Shown here: positions 35,651-42,023 of the stretch, one piece after another | Numbering within the stretch: the stretch's first letter is position 1 | How the letters are laid out: each line of letters starts with the position of its first letter | NCBI GenBank assembly: GCA_002747455.1 | Contig: PDPG01000022.1 | Location: forward strand, 1 to 42,023 | Direction of reading: 5' to 3' | Source: Pseudomonadota bacterium | GTDB taxonomy: Bacteria > Pseudomonadota > Gammaproteobacteria > Thiotrichales > Thiotrichaceae | Length of the DNA stretch: 42,023 nucleotides | Program-made: the position numbers and the translations under genes | The notes under the pieces: generated by a model | What the model saw: the letters and a program-made list of their open reading frames with translations, nothing else | Told to the model about the DNA's origin: nothing | The model's database searches: none

Positions 35651-36594
35651 TCTGGCTCAGCCACTCCGGTGCGAGCTTCCTCTAGCATCCACGATACAAA
35701 GGCTTCCACCGCTTCACTTTGCATTTCCTTTTTACGCCGGATGATGTAATACGAAGACTCCAGGGGCATTTTGAGATCGAAGGGAATACACAGGCGACCG
35801 GCATCAATATCATGCTGTGCCAGTGGCTCCATGCTCAAACCAATTCCCTGCTCATCCACCGCGCCAGCCAACACCAGCAACACATGATTAAAGTGCAAGC
35901 CGCGCTTGGCATCAATGCCGTGTACGCCTGCCAACTCCAGCCATTTAGCCCAGCTTGGCCGACCCTTATAGCCGGTGTCATCATGGAGTAGGGTGTGATG
36001 CCTGAGATCATCTGGCTCTCTTAGTGGATACTCTCCCTCCGCCAGCAATTTGGGACTGCATAACGGCACGGCAGACACATCAAACAGTTTATCGACCAAA
36101 AACCCCGGATAATCTCCCGAACCAAACCGAATAACGACATCAATATCATCCCGACAAAACCATTCGTCGATGCGGCCAGATTCAGCGCGATTACCAATTA
36201 GCGTGTCATCGCCAATAATTTGCATATCAATTTCAGGATGTGCCCCTGAAAATGATTGCAATCTGGGCATTAACCATTTTGCAGCGAAAGAGGGCGCCAT
36301 ACACACATTCACACTGGCATGTTGGTCATGCTGCTGCATAAGCTTCACTGCTTCGGCAAGATTATTAAAGCCTTCCCTGAGCATTGGTAAAGCTAACTCT
36401 GTCGCTTCGGTCAATTCAATAGAGCGACTCTTGCGCTCAAATAACTGTATGCCCAGGTACTCCTCAAGCGCCTTGATCTGGTGGCTGACAGCCGCTTTGG
36501 TCACAAACAGCTCATCAGCCGCTTTACTGAAACTTAGGTTACGGGCAACGGACTCCAACACGCGCAGAGAATTAAGAGGCGGTAACTGAAACAT
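35647..36594 (-). CDS. LysR-type transcriptional regulator, GcvA-like
   Basis: A regulator of about 315 residues. The N-terminal winged helix reads LPPLNSLRVLESVARNLSFSKAADELFVTKAAVSHQIKALEEYLGIQLFERKSRSIELTE, the GcvA subgroup of LysR proteins, and a periplasmic-binding-like effector domain follows (MAPSFAAKWLMPRLQSF and later LLHDDTGYKGRPSWAKWL). I take the ATG at 36594 (MFQLPPLNSLRVLES) because the region ahead of it (MPQWRMRASNGLLKP) lacks domain content. It begins 17 bases after the gumN-like gene on the same strand, so the two are co-transcribed. The effector is unknown; the target may be the gumN-like gene itself or a distant gene. Confidence 0.88.
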   Translation of the reverse strand: MFQLPPLNSLRVLESVARNLSFSKAADELFVTKAAVSHQIKALEEYLGIQLFERKSRSIELTEATELALPMLREGFNNLAEAVKLMQQHDQHASVNVCMAPSFAAKWLMPRLQSFSGAHPEIDMQIIGDDTLIGNRAESGRIDEWFCRDDIDVVIRFGSGDYPGFLVDKLFDVSAVPLCSPKLLAEGEYPLREPDDLRHHTLLHDDTGYKGRPSWAKWLELAGVHGIDAKRGLHFNHVLLVLAGAVDEQGIGLSMEPLAQHDIDAGRLCIPFDLKMPLESSYYIIRRKKEMQSEAVEAFVSWMLEEARTGVAEPD

Positions 36595-36610
36595 CGGTTT
36601 TAGGAGTCCG

Positions 36611-37522
36611 TTACTCGCCCTCATTCGCCACTGCGGCAAACGGCTCGACGTTATAGCCCTTTCGCTCTAGTTGCTGCAACAGACCATCCTTACCCACCAT
36701 GTGCAGCGCCCCAACCAATACCAGTTCAACCTCTGGGGTCTCAAACAGCGCCTCAATTTTAGGCAACCAGTTTTTGTTACGTTCAACCAATAAAGACTGG
36801 TAAGCCTGCGGATAGTCCCTAATCCACGGCCCCAGCAGAAGCCTGCGATATTCAGCACGATCTCCCGAACGCCAAGTATTTTTTAAATCCGCCATTATTT
36901 TCGGCATGTTATCCAAATCACGCAGGGTATATAAAATCAACTCATCAGCATCACCCTCATCCATTTTGGCGAAAAACGCCATTTGCTCCTCAACCGTTTC
37001 CATTTTACCGAGCGTTTTATTGTCTCGTCGCGCCTTCGCATCAAAGAACGCATCGACACCCGCATCGGTCATGCCCATCAGCATTAACTCCATCGACATC
37101 AGAACCAGACTTGCACCTGCAGGCGTAGTATCGTTAATCACCGCCATTGGCAATCCTCGCTTTTCCATAAAGGCTTTCAATGCTTTCATGGTCTCTGGCT
37201 TTAACACCTTATCCAGGGTTTCACCGTCTTTTGCCTTTAACACTGACAGGATCGATTGCATCACCGCCGGATCTTGCATCCTTGCAAAATCTACCTCGAA
37301 AAAAACGGACTTTGATTGCTGATATGCCCGCTCGTACTCCCTGGGGAGTGGGTAATCGTCCTTACTCAGCACATGAACCGTACCGCCGAGATAAATATGC
37401 TGGCCATCCTTCTCCACTTTCCAAACAGAACTTTTTGCTTGCGCCACGGCTCCGGCAAGCATCAATACCCCCACAGCCGCCCACTGTACGACAGACGTTC
37501 GGTCATTGCTCTTGAAAAACAT
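36611..37522 (-). CDS. TraB/GumN-family periplasmic protein
   Basis: An exported protein of about 303 residues in the TraB/PrgY/GumN family, a group with proposed metalloprotease-like or erythromycin-esterase-like active sites. The start at 37522 (MFFKSNDRTSVVQWAAVGVLMLAGAVAQA) has a very strong ribosome site (GGGAGGAG) and encodes a signal peptide. The conserved histidine motifs appear in YLGGTVHVLSKDDYPLP at the N-terminus and LVGALHMVGKDGL near the C-terminus, and an acidic glutamate strand FFEVDFARMQ follows the first. Function is unproven; GumN was named for a xanthan cluster but is not required for it. It leads an operon with the LysR gene. Confidence 0.85.
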   Translation of the reverse strand: MFFKSNDRTSVVQWAAVGVLMLAGAVAQAKSSVWKVEKDGQHIYLGGTVHVLSKDDYPLPREYERAYQQSKSVFFEVDFARMQDPAVMQSILSVLKAKDGETLDKVLKPETMKALKAFMEKRGLPMAVINDTTPAGASLVLMSMELMLMGMTDAGVDAFFDAKARRDNKTLGKMETVEEQMAFFAKMDEGDADELILYTLRDLDNMPKIMADLKNTWRSGDRAEYRRLLLGPWIRDYPQAYQSLLVERNKNWLPKIEALFETPEVELVLVGALHMVGKDGLLQQLERKGYNVEPFAAVANEGE

Positions 37523-37605
37523 CACTCCTCCCTTTGTAAAATTAACAGGCAAAAGCCAACTCTATCTGGCCAATTATCGATTGTAAAACTTTTTAATAAA
37601 AAATT

Positions 37606-37622
37606 ATGTTGCACTGCAACAT
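37606..37622. promoter_or_regulatory. candidate PhaR operator 1
   Basis: ATGTTGCACTGCAACAT is palindromic about its centre (8+1+8 arms). Its core TGCACTGCAACA agrees at 11 of 12 positions with TGCRNYGCASMA, the PhaR-binding sequence reported for Ralstonia eutropha phasin promoters as I remember it. It lies about 100 bases before the phasin ATG, between the divergent gumN-like and phasin genes. Confidence 0.5.
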
Positions 37623-37644
37623 TTGACTTGTTAGTATTCATCTC

Positions 37645-37662
37645 ATGTTGCAGTGCAGCAAT
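37645..37662. promoter_or_regulatory. candidate PhaR operator 2
   Basis: ATGTTGCAGTGCAGCAAT repeats the half site of operator 1. TGCAGTGCAGCA (37649-37660) satisfies TGCRNYGCASMA fully. The two sites are about 39 bases centre to centre, and a TTGACT -35-like hexamer at 37623-37629 lies between them, so a bound repressor would block the promoter. Confidence 0.55.
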
Positions 37663-37713
37663 AAATCTATCATACAGATTCCTCCTCCTTAAATTTTGAT
37701 TGAGATTGATACA

Positions 37714-38031
37714 ATGACACAACCATTTGATTTTGAAAAAGCAATGGCACCTTCTAAGGCAATGACTTCCTTGGCGATCAAAAAAGCTGAAGAGCTGATT
37801 GCTCTGAATACTGAGTTACTGACCAAGTACAGTGCCATGACAATCGCTAATACTAAGGAAGCGATTGAAATAAAAGATGCAGAAGCAGCCAAGGCTTACT
37901 TTGCAAAACAAGGCGAAGTGGCTAAAGAAGTCATGGAAAACATGATGGAAGACAGCAAGAAAGTGGCCAAGATCAGCGAAGAATATGCTTCAGAAGTACA
38001 GAAGCTGGTGACTGACTCTGTAAAAGCCTAA
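37714..38031 (+). CDS. phaP: phasin family protein (polyhydroxyalkanoate granule associated)
   Basis: A small, lysine- and alanine-rich helical protein of 105 residues. The pattern DFEKAMAPSKAMTSLAIKKAEELIALNTELLTKYSAMTIANTKEAIEIKDAEAAKAYF is the phasin_2-type amphipathic helix that coats PHA granules; the short form with a basic, Glu-rich C-terminal helix fits. I take the ATG at 37714; a TTG six codons upstream is unlikely. Two candidate PhaR sites lie upstream and a terminator (38062-38096) lies downstream, so the gene is monocistronic. PHA synthase and PhaR genes are not in the window. It implies that the organism stores PHA. Confidence 0.85.
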   Translation: MTQPFDFEKAMAPSKAMTSLAIKKAEELIALNTELLTKYSAMTIANTKEAIEIKDAEAAKAYFAKQGEVAKEVMENMMEDSKKVAKISEEYASEVQKLVTDSVKA

Positions 38032-38061
38032 ATTTTTCCGTTTTCTAAAACGGCTAAAATG

Positions 38062-38096
38062 AAAAAGCCGCGGCTTGGTAATGGTCGCGGCTTTTT
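38062..38096. terminator. intrinsic terminator after the phasin gene
   Basis: AAAAAGCCGCG (38062-38072) pairs with CGCGGCTTTTT (38086-38096) across a 13-base loop, followed by TTCG. The A-tract and T-tract flank the GC core, so it could work in both directions; the leftward MocR gene also ends here. Confidence 0.9.
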
Positions 38097-38112
38097 TCGT
38101 TGGTAAAACACA

Positions 38113-39501
38113 TTAAAAAACATATAAGTGGCTACTTAATCCACTATCCAGCTCCTCGCGAATAATCGTCAAACCCTGTTCCACTTCTGCAAAACAAGCG
38201 GCTGAACTCAAACAGATGCGAATCGCCTGTGGCGCTGGGAATCGACCAACGGCAAATGGTTCAGACGATAATACCGCCACCCCTTTTTCCAGCAGTCGTG
38301 CCTCAAAGTCAGATGCACGCCACGGCTCCGGCAAGATTAACCAACAGTGGAAACTGCCATCAAGTATATGGCACTGGTAACCATCCAGAATACGTTTGGC
38401 GGCATCAGTACGGCGTTGCAACTCTCGCCGCACCCGCTGTTCGATTCGGGAAAATTCACTACCTGAAATCCAACGCTGTGCAACTTCCACCGTTATTGGT
38501 GACGTAAACCAGCAGTGTGAGCGAATCGCCGATGACACCTGTAAACCCAGTCGTGGGGGCGTAACCAGATAACCCACACGCAAGCCACCCGCCAACATTT
38601 TGGAATGGCTCTGAATATACAGGCAATGATCAGGATTTAACTGGTAAAAACTTGGCGGCTTAACATCACAATAATATGCAGAAATGGCATCCTCAATAAT
38701 CCACAAATGATAACGCTCAGCAATAGCCACAATTTCGCGCTGACGAGCTTCCGTCATACATGAATTGGTTGGATTTTGGGCAACTGGAGTGCAATACAAG
38801 GCTCTGAAGTTACCTGACTGGCAATGTCTCTCCAGTGACGCAGGAATCATGCCATGTTCATCCTGCTCCACTCCCGTCACTTTAATACCCAGTTGAGCGG
38901 CAACTGCTGTAAGCCCCGGATAAGTGAGTCCTTCGCAAAGTAGCTGCTCGCCAGGACGCACAGTTGCCGCAATCGCCAAGGTAATCCCATGCTGCCCACC
39001 GCAAGTAATGACAATATTCTCCGGCTCAGTTTCCACGCCCTGTTTCTGTAGCCACTGTACCGCCCATTGACGCTGATGCAATGCCCCTTTTTCTGGCTGA
39101 TAACCAATCAAGTCCAGATTCGCCACATCATCCGCCACTTCACGCAGGCTCTTTTGCAACAGGCGGCCGCTATCTATCAGAATCGGCACATTCAAACTAA
39201 AATCAATTCGCTGACGTTGCTCGCGCGCCAATATCGCAAAGCCGTCAGGCTTGTCATCCACCGAACGGATAAATGTACCACTTCCCACCCGCGCATGTAC
39301 CACGCCACGCTTTTCCGCTTCGATATAACCCCGCGTGACCGTTCCCACCGTCACACCCAACTGATCCGCCAGCGCCCGATGCGTCGGCAACTTCTCACCA
39401 GCCTTCAGCACACCGTTTGCAATAGCCTTTTCAATTTCGTCTGCAATAGATTTATACATCGCTTGCTGATAACCATTTAGGTCGGGCTGCCACATTGTCA
39501 T
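38113..39501 (-). CDS. MocR/PdxR-type regulator (GntR helix-turn-helix fused to aminotransferase domain)
   Basis: A 462-residue chimeric regulator. Residues about 10-75 form a GntR winged helix (AIANGVLKAGEKLPTHRALADQLGVTVGTVTRGYIEAEKRG). The rest is a fold type I aminotransferase domain: GYQPEKGALHQRQW, CGGQHGITLAI (near 172), the IIEDAISAYYCD aspartate segment (near 272), then the PLP lysine in YIQSHSKMLAGGLRVGYL (near 303) and a Arg-ending C-terminus. MocR proteins bind PLP and an amino acid or amine effector and control a neighbouring transporter or biosynthetic gene. It is divergent from a LysE exporter, the usual arrangement, and two palindromes lie between them. Confidence 0.92.
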   Translation of the reverse strand: MTMWQPDLNGYQQAMYKSIADEIEKAIANGVLKAGEKLPTHRALADQLGVTVGTVTRGYIEAEKRGVVHARVGSGTFIRSVDDKPDGFAILAREQRQRIDFSLNVPILIDSGRLLQKSLREVADDVANLDLIGYQPEKGALHQRQWAVQWLQKQGVETEPENIVITCGGQHGITLAIAATVRPGEQLLCEGLTYPGLTAVAAQLGIKVTGVEQDEHGMIPASLERHCQSGNFRALYCTPVAQNPTNSCMTEARQREIVAIAERYHLWIIEDAISAYYCDVKPPSFYQLNPDHCLYIQSHSKMLAGGLRVGYLVTPPRLGLQVSSAIRSHCWFTSPITVEVAQRWISGSEFSRIEQRVRRELQRRTDAAKRILDGYQCHILDGSFHCWLILPEPWRASDFEARLLEKGVAVLSSEPFAVGRFPAPQAIRICLSSAACFAEVEQGLTIIREELDSGLSSHLYVF

Positions 39502-39553
39502 AGATACAATACTTTTATTGACTTCATTCCAGGGTAATTACAAAATAAATTAT

Positions 39554-39570
39554 CATCATTATCTATGATG
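39554..39570. promoter_or_regulatory. palindrome 1 in the mocR-lysE intergenic region
   Basis: CATCAT-TATCT-ATGATG is a perfect 6-5-6 inverted repeat lying between the two divergent starts. It has the same geometry as the neighbouring palindrome but a different sequence. Confidence 0.45.
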
Positions 39571-39580
39571 TGTATTTAGA

Positions 39581-39597
39581 ATTGTAATGAGTACAAT
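39581..39597. promoter_or_regulatory. palindrome 2 in the mocR-lysE intergenic region
   Basis: ATTGTA-ATGAG-TACAAT is a perfect 6-5-6 inverted repeat, about 50 bases ahead of the LysE ATG. It is a plausible operator for the MocR regulator. ACAAT or ATTGT pieces recur close to the MocR start (GATACAATAC near 39505), as direct half sites. Confidence 0.5.
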
Positions 39598-39646
39598 CAT
39601 ACAATAAACCGGTGAAGTATAGAACCTGCAATACATAGGCAACTCC

Positions 39647-40249
39647 ATGATTTCAATAGAACTGCTACTGGCCGTAACCACCTTTGCTTTTGTTACCTCA
39701 GTTACACCTGGCCCTAACAATATTATGCTCACCGCTTCGGGCGCAAATTTTGGCTTTAAGCGCACTCTGCCACACATCGCAGGCATTATTGCTGGAATGA
39801 TGTGCCTGAATATATCAGTGGGGTTGGGACTTGGGGCATTATTTACCCAGTTTCCGGTGCTACAACAAACCCTCCGTGTTGTCGGTAGTGCCTACCTACT
39901 CTGGCTGGCGTACAAATTGTTGTCCTTCTCCAATATCAGTCACCACCCACAAGATGCTAAGCCCTTCTCATTTCTTCAGGCCGTTGCCTTTCAATATGTC
40001 AACCCCAAGGCATGGATTATGGTTATTTCCGCCAATGCCAGCTTTTCATTAATGGGTGCGAATTACTGGTGGTCTGTATTGATGATTACCGTTATCTACA
40101 TGATTATGGGCACGCCGTCGATTATGCTGTGGGCAGGGTTTGGTCAATATATTCGTCGCTTCTTAACGCAGCCACGTATTATTAAATTGTTTAACATTGT
40201 TATGGCAACATTGACGGCATTGTGCGTGGTATTTATTTGGTTGGATTGA
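39647..40249 (+). CDS. LysE-family amino acid exporter
   Basis: A 200-residue inner membrane protein with about six transmembrane segments. The family mark is the N-terminal SVTPGPNNIMLTASGANFGFKRTLPHIAGIIAGM stretch, where the conserved PGPN follows the first helix, and later AVAFQYVNPKAWIMV. LysE-type exporters (RhtB/CadD relatives) push out amino acids such as lysine, homoserine, threonine or cysteine derivatives; substrate cannot be assigned here. It is divergent from a MocR-type regulator, the pattern of ligand-triggered export. Start MISIELLLAVTTF is the only reasonable one. Confidence 0.92.
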   Translation: MISIELLLAVTTFAFVTSVTPGPNNIMLTASGANFGFKRTLPHIAGIIAGMMCLNISVGLGLGALFTQFPVLQQTLRVVGSAYLLWLAYKLLSFSNISHHPQDAKPFSFLQAVAFQYVNPKAWIMVISANASFSLMGANYWWSVLMITVIYMIMGTPSIMLWAGFGQYIRRFLTQPRIIKLFNIVMATLTALCVVFIWLD

Positions 40250-40433
40250 GCCATGGTCAGCTGTGTGATGAAGGGTGTATGTCATTGATATTTTGGATAT
40301 TTCTGCTATCACTTTCCCCTGTACTGACACTGATGAGTTTTTTCGACCTCATCTAGTTTCTGAAAGCGTGAGGACGTGCTTTGCACATATGCAGGAGATA
40401 TAGGGGTCAGGTGTAAATTGATTAGTACCGCCT
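40250..40433. other. gene-free stretch with a GGGGTCAGG-type motif
   Basis: This stretch between the LysE gene and the type III restriction module has no coding frame that I trust. At 40403-40422 GGGGTCAGGTGTAAATTGAT resembles ends I associate with REP/IS200-type transposon remnants in proteobacteria, but I saw no transposase fragment. The association is from memory and weak. Confidence 0.2.
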
Positions 40434-40808
40434 CTAGAACATCTCATCCCAAACGTATTTATATGCCAAGCCACTAATACTACCTTTCTTTACTTGGGCA
40501 ACCAGCCCTTCATCCGGCACACTTTCCGGGATCAAAGCAATATCACTTGCCCGCAAGTAAGGCCCGCCTTTCTTACTACCATCCTTATTGTGTTTCTGGC
40601 ATACCTTTACAGTGGCCTTATACTTTGTGCCAACAGGAAAGAGTTCACGCAACTTACGCGGGAACTCAACACGGACATCATTCGGAAATTGATCAACTGG
40701 CCTGACCCGTGGCCGGGTGACTTTTACATCCCGGCAGGTCTCCAGAGTAACACCTTTAAAAGACTGTCCGACAACATTATCCAGATTCACAGTAATACCT
40801 CCTCCCAA
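40434..40808 (-). CDS. small protein overlapping the type III restriction gene
   Basis: A 124-residue basic protein beginning MGGGITVNLDNVVGQ. Its ATG at 40808 lies inside the last codons of the restriction endonuclease (22-base overlap), so translation is coupled. Visible pieces are a Pro/Arg-rich centre (TRPRVRPVDQFPNDVRVEFPRKLRELF) and a beta-rich block YKATVKVCQKHNKDGSKKGGPYLRASDIALI, which could be a small OB- or SH3-like fold. I do not recognise a named family. The position suggests a role tied to the restriction-modification system: a regulator, subunit or unrelated passenger. Confidence 0.6.
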   Translation of the reverse strand: MGGGITVNLDNVVGQSFKGVTLETCRDVKVTRPRVRPVDQFPNDVRVEFPRKLRELFPVGTKYKATVKVCQKHNKDGSKKGGPYLRASDIALIPESVPDEGLVAQVKKGSISGLAYKYVWDEMF

Positions 40809-42023
40809 TGCCCGGCTACTGCTTCTTTGGCATTGACAACGACCTTGAAATCCACACCCAGCTCATCGAAGTGTGCTTTGCCACATTTAATTTTAAGATT
40901 CTCGGATTTACGACGCTTTTCGTTATCATGGGTACTTTTGCTTTCACGCACCAGATAGAGCTTACCTTCATCCTCGGTGACAATGGCCCAATCCGGGTTG
41001 TAGTTGCCCAATGGAGTCGGTACCTTAAACCAGCCCGGTAATTTACAGAAAAAGCGCACATTTTCATCGTCATCCAATGCCTGGGCAATCTTACGTTCGG
41101 TACCAGAATCAAACTCAATATAATCATAAGGTGTCCGGGTTGTCTGGCTACTGCCTTCTCCTTCGGACTGGTGCCTCACCTGATAAAGACGGCTCAGGTA
41201 TTTTTCCACGTCGCCCTGTTCAAATAATCGCATCTCATAACGCTGGCCCTCAATGCGTTCATATTGAATATCGGTAATAATCAACTCATTCAAGGCACGT
41301 TTGACCTGTTTGGCAACTTCGGTCATAAATGCCTGTGGATTTAAGCGAAATTCTTTCAAACGACCGCATTGCCTGAGAATGTCTACCAATGTACCACGGG
41401 TTAAGTCCGTTTCCCGTTGCAGGAAAGCCAGAATATCCGGCAAAGTGTTATGGGTAAGAACGGTCTGATCACGGGCGATTTGCAAAGTTCTACCCGCTTC
41501 AACACCGGCAGCACTAATATTGACTTCCTGTTTACCGACCGTGAGTGACAATGGTTTGATTTCAGGTATCTCAGCTATATTTTCCAGGGCACGGCTAATC
41601 AAATCGGTGTTTGCAAATTTCACCTGATAACGGGTTTTCTGGCTGATTTTATCCCACAACGCCTTAAAATCCGGGTTCATTTCCACCCGCTTGGTGTAGG
41701 TCACGGTCACTTTATCCCGTGCATTCACCACACGGCCACTGAACAGGTAACGCTTCATTTCTTCAGTAATTCCCGCTGCCAGAGGTTCCAGTTCTTCGGG
41801 TAGTTCCAGACTGAAACCCTTCTGCTTCGGATTGAACTTATCAGTAATATCCCCTTCCGCAGTGATATAGCCATTAGCCCGTAATGCCTCCCAGATTTTA
41901 CGGGATGTGTCCTGTCCGATTTCCGTTTCCTGTAAGTCGGGTACTAATTGTGAGAAGGCAATCGGCTGGATGCGGCCAAATTTAAAACCATCTCCCATGT
42001 CTTTTTCCATATCATCCTGCAAG
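40787..42023 (-). CDS. res: type III restriction endonuclease Res subunit, C-terminal part (cut by window edge)
   Basis: The visible 411 residues are the end of a Res protein; its SF2 helicase motifs lie beyond the window. The C-terminal nuclease site is the PD-(D/E)XK kind: NPDWAI followed by LYLVRESKST (about 40928-41001), the Res signature (YLVRE(S/T)KST). Upstream are IEFDSGTERKIAQALDDDENVRFFCKLPGWFKVPTPLGNYNPDW and earlier helical regions with ILAFLQRETDLTRGTLVDIL. Type III enzymes need a partner methyltransferase Mod, probably encoded further right, and cleave about 25 bp from the site using ATP. The final codons overlap the small gene at 40434-40808. I cannot tell whether the full Res is intact. 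Confidence 0.88.
   Translation of the reverse strand, partial: LQDDMEKDMGDGFKFGRIQPIAFSQLVPDLQETEIGQDTSRKIWEALRANGYITAEGDITDKFNPKQKGFSLELPEELEPLAAGITEEMKRYLFSGRVVNARDKVTVTYTKRVEMNPDFKALWDKISQKTRYQVKFANTDLISRALENIAEIPEIKPLSLTVGKQEVNISAAGVEAGRTLQIARDQTVLTHNTLPDILAFLQRETDLTRGTLVDILRQCGRLKEFRLNPQAFMTEVAKQVKRALNELIITDIQYERIEGQRYEMRLFEQGDVEKYLSRLYQVRHQSEGEGSSQTTRTPYDYIEFDSGTERKIAQALDDDENVRFFCKLPGWFKVPTPLGNYNPDWAIVTEDEGKLYLVRESKSTHDNEKRRKSENLKIKCGKAHFDELGVDFKVVVNAKEAVAGHWEEVLL

Overview
The window looks like chromosomal DNA from a gammaproteobacterium. The evidence is gene content: ubiA, trmB, a YbcJ-type S4 protein, DUF3549, a DUF533/YebE-like protein, Entner-Doudoroff edd/eda, a MocR/LysE pair, FadL and a phasin. 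The marine or filamentous Thiotrichales (Leucothrix/Thiothrix relatives) are a guess from the polyhydroxyalkanoate phasin and the giant DUF11/SdrD-like secreted proteins; I cannot confirm a taxon. I see no rRNA, tRNA, CRISPR array, intact insertion sequence or phage module.

Layout. 1-2.8 kb: start of an exported protein (minus strand), a PhnA/YjdM-like zinc-ribbon protein, and a two-gene unit for unsaturated fatty acid beta-oxidation (enoyl-CoA isomerase-like, then 2,4-dienoyl-CoA reductase-like), closed by a strong hairpin. 2.8-7.7 kb, minus strand: a PilY1-type adhesin with an unusual cysteine-rich insert, a YbcJ-like S4 protein and an Ldh-family dehydrogenase. 7.7-8.5 kb: a decayed SufB/SufD-family remnant behind a good Fur-box match, plus a start-less reading frame. 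8.5-10.3 kb: a VapD-like Cas2-fold protein with a C-terminal extension, a leucine-carboxyl-methyltransferase-family enzyme and a small TerB-like protein. 10.4-14.8 kb: cobalamin genes (His-rich CbiX; cobD/cbiB and cobC) around a DUF533 protein. 14.9-18.4 kb: a one-domain voltage-gated channel with a calcium-channel-like filter, then edd-eda. 18.6-29.4 kb: two giant tandemly duplicated secreted proteins, each with its own leader and terminator. 29.6-38 kb: trmB, a fadL-lipase operon, DUF3549, ubiA, a gumN/TraB-lysR pair, and a phasin behind two PhaR-like operator sites. 38.1-40.2 kb: a MocR regulator divergent from a LysE exporter with paired palindromes between them. 40.4 kb to the end: the 3' part of a type III restriction endonuclease and a small gene overlapping its end.

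Themes. Several genes concern lipid and carbon storage: fatty acid uptake and release (FadL plus lipoprotein lipase), unsaturated fatty acid oxidation, and PHA granule phasin. Others concern the cell surface: PilY1 and the giant secreted pair. Edd/Eda supply sugar catabolism, and CbiX/CobD/CobC are three dispersed steps of cobamide synthesis. No single large unknown system is obvious. The best candidates for new biology are the duplicated giant secreted proteins, the cysteine-rich PilY1, the channel with a TFEDWTD filter, the CbiX with a His-rich tail and extra C-terminal segment, and the Fur-box/SufBD ruin beside an extended orphan VapD.
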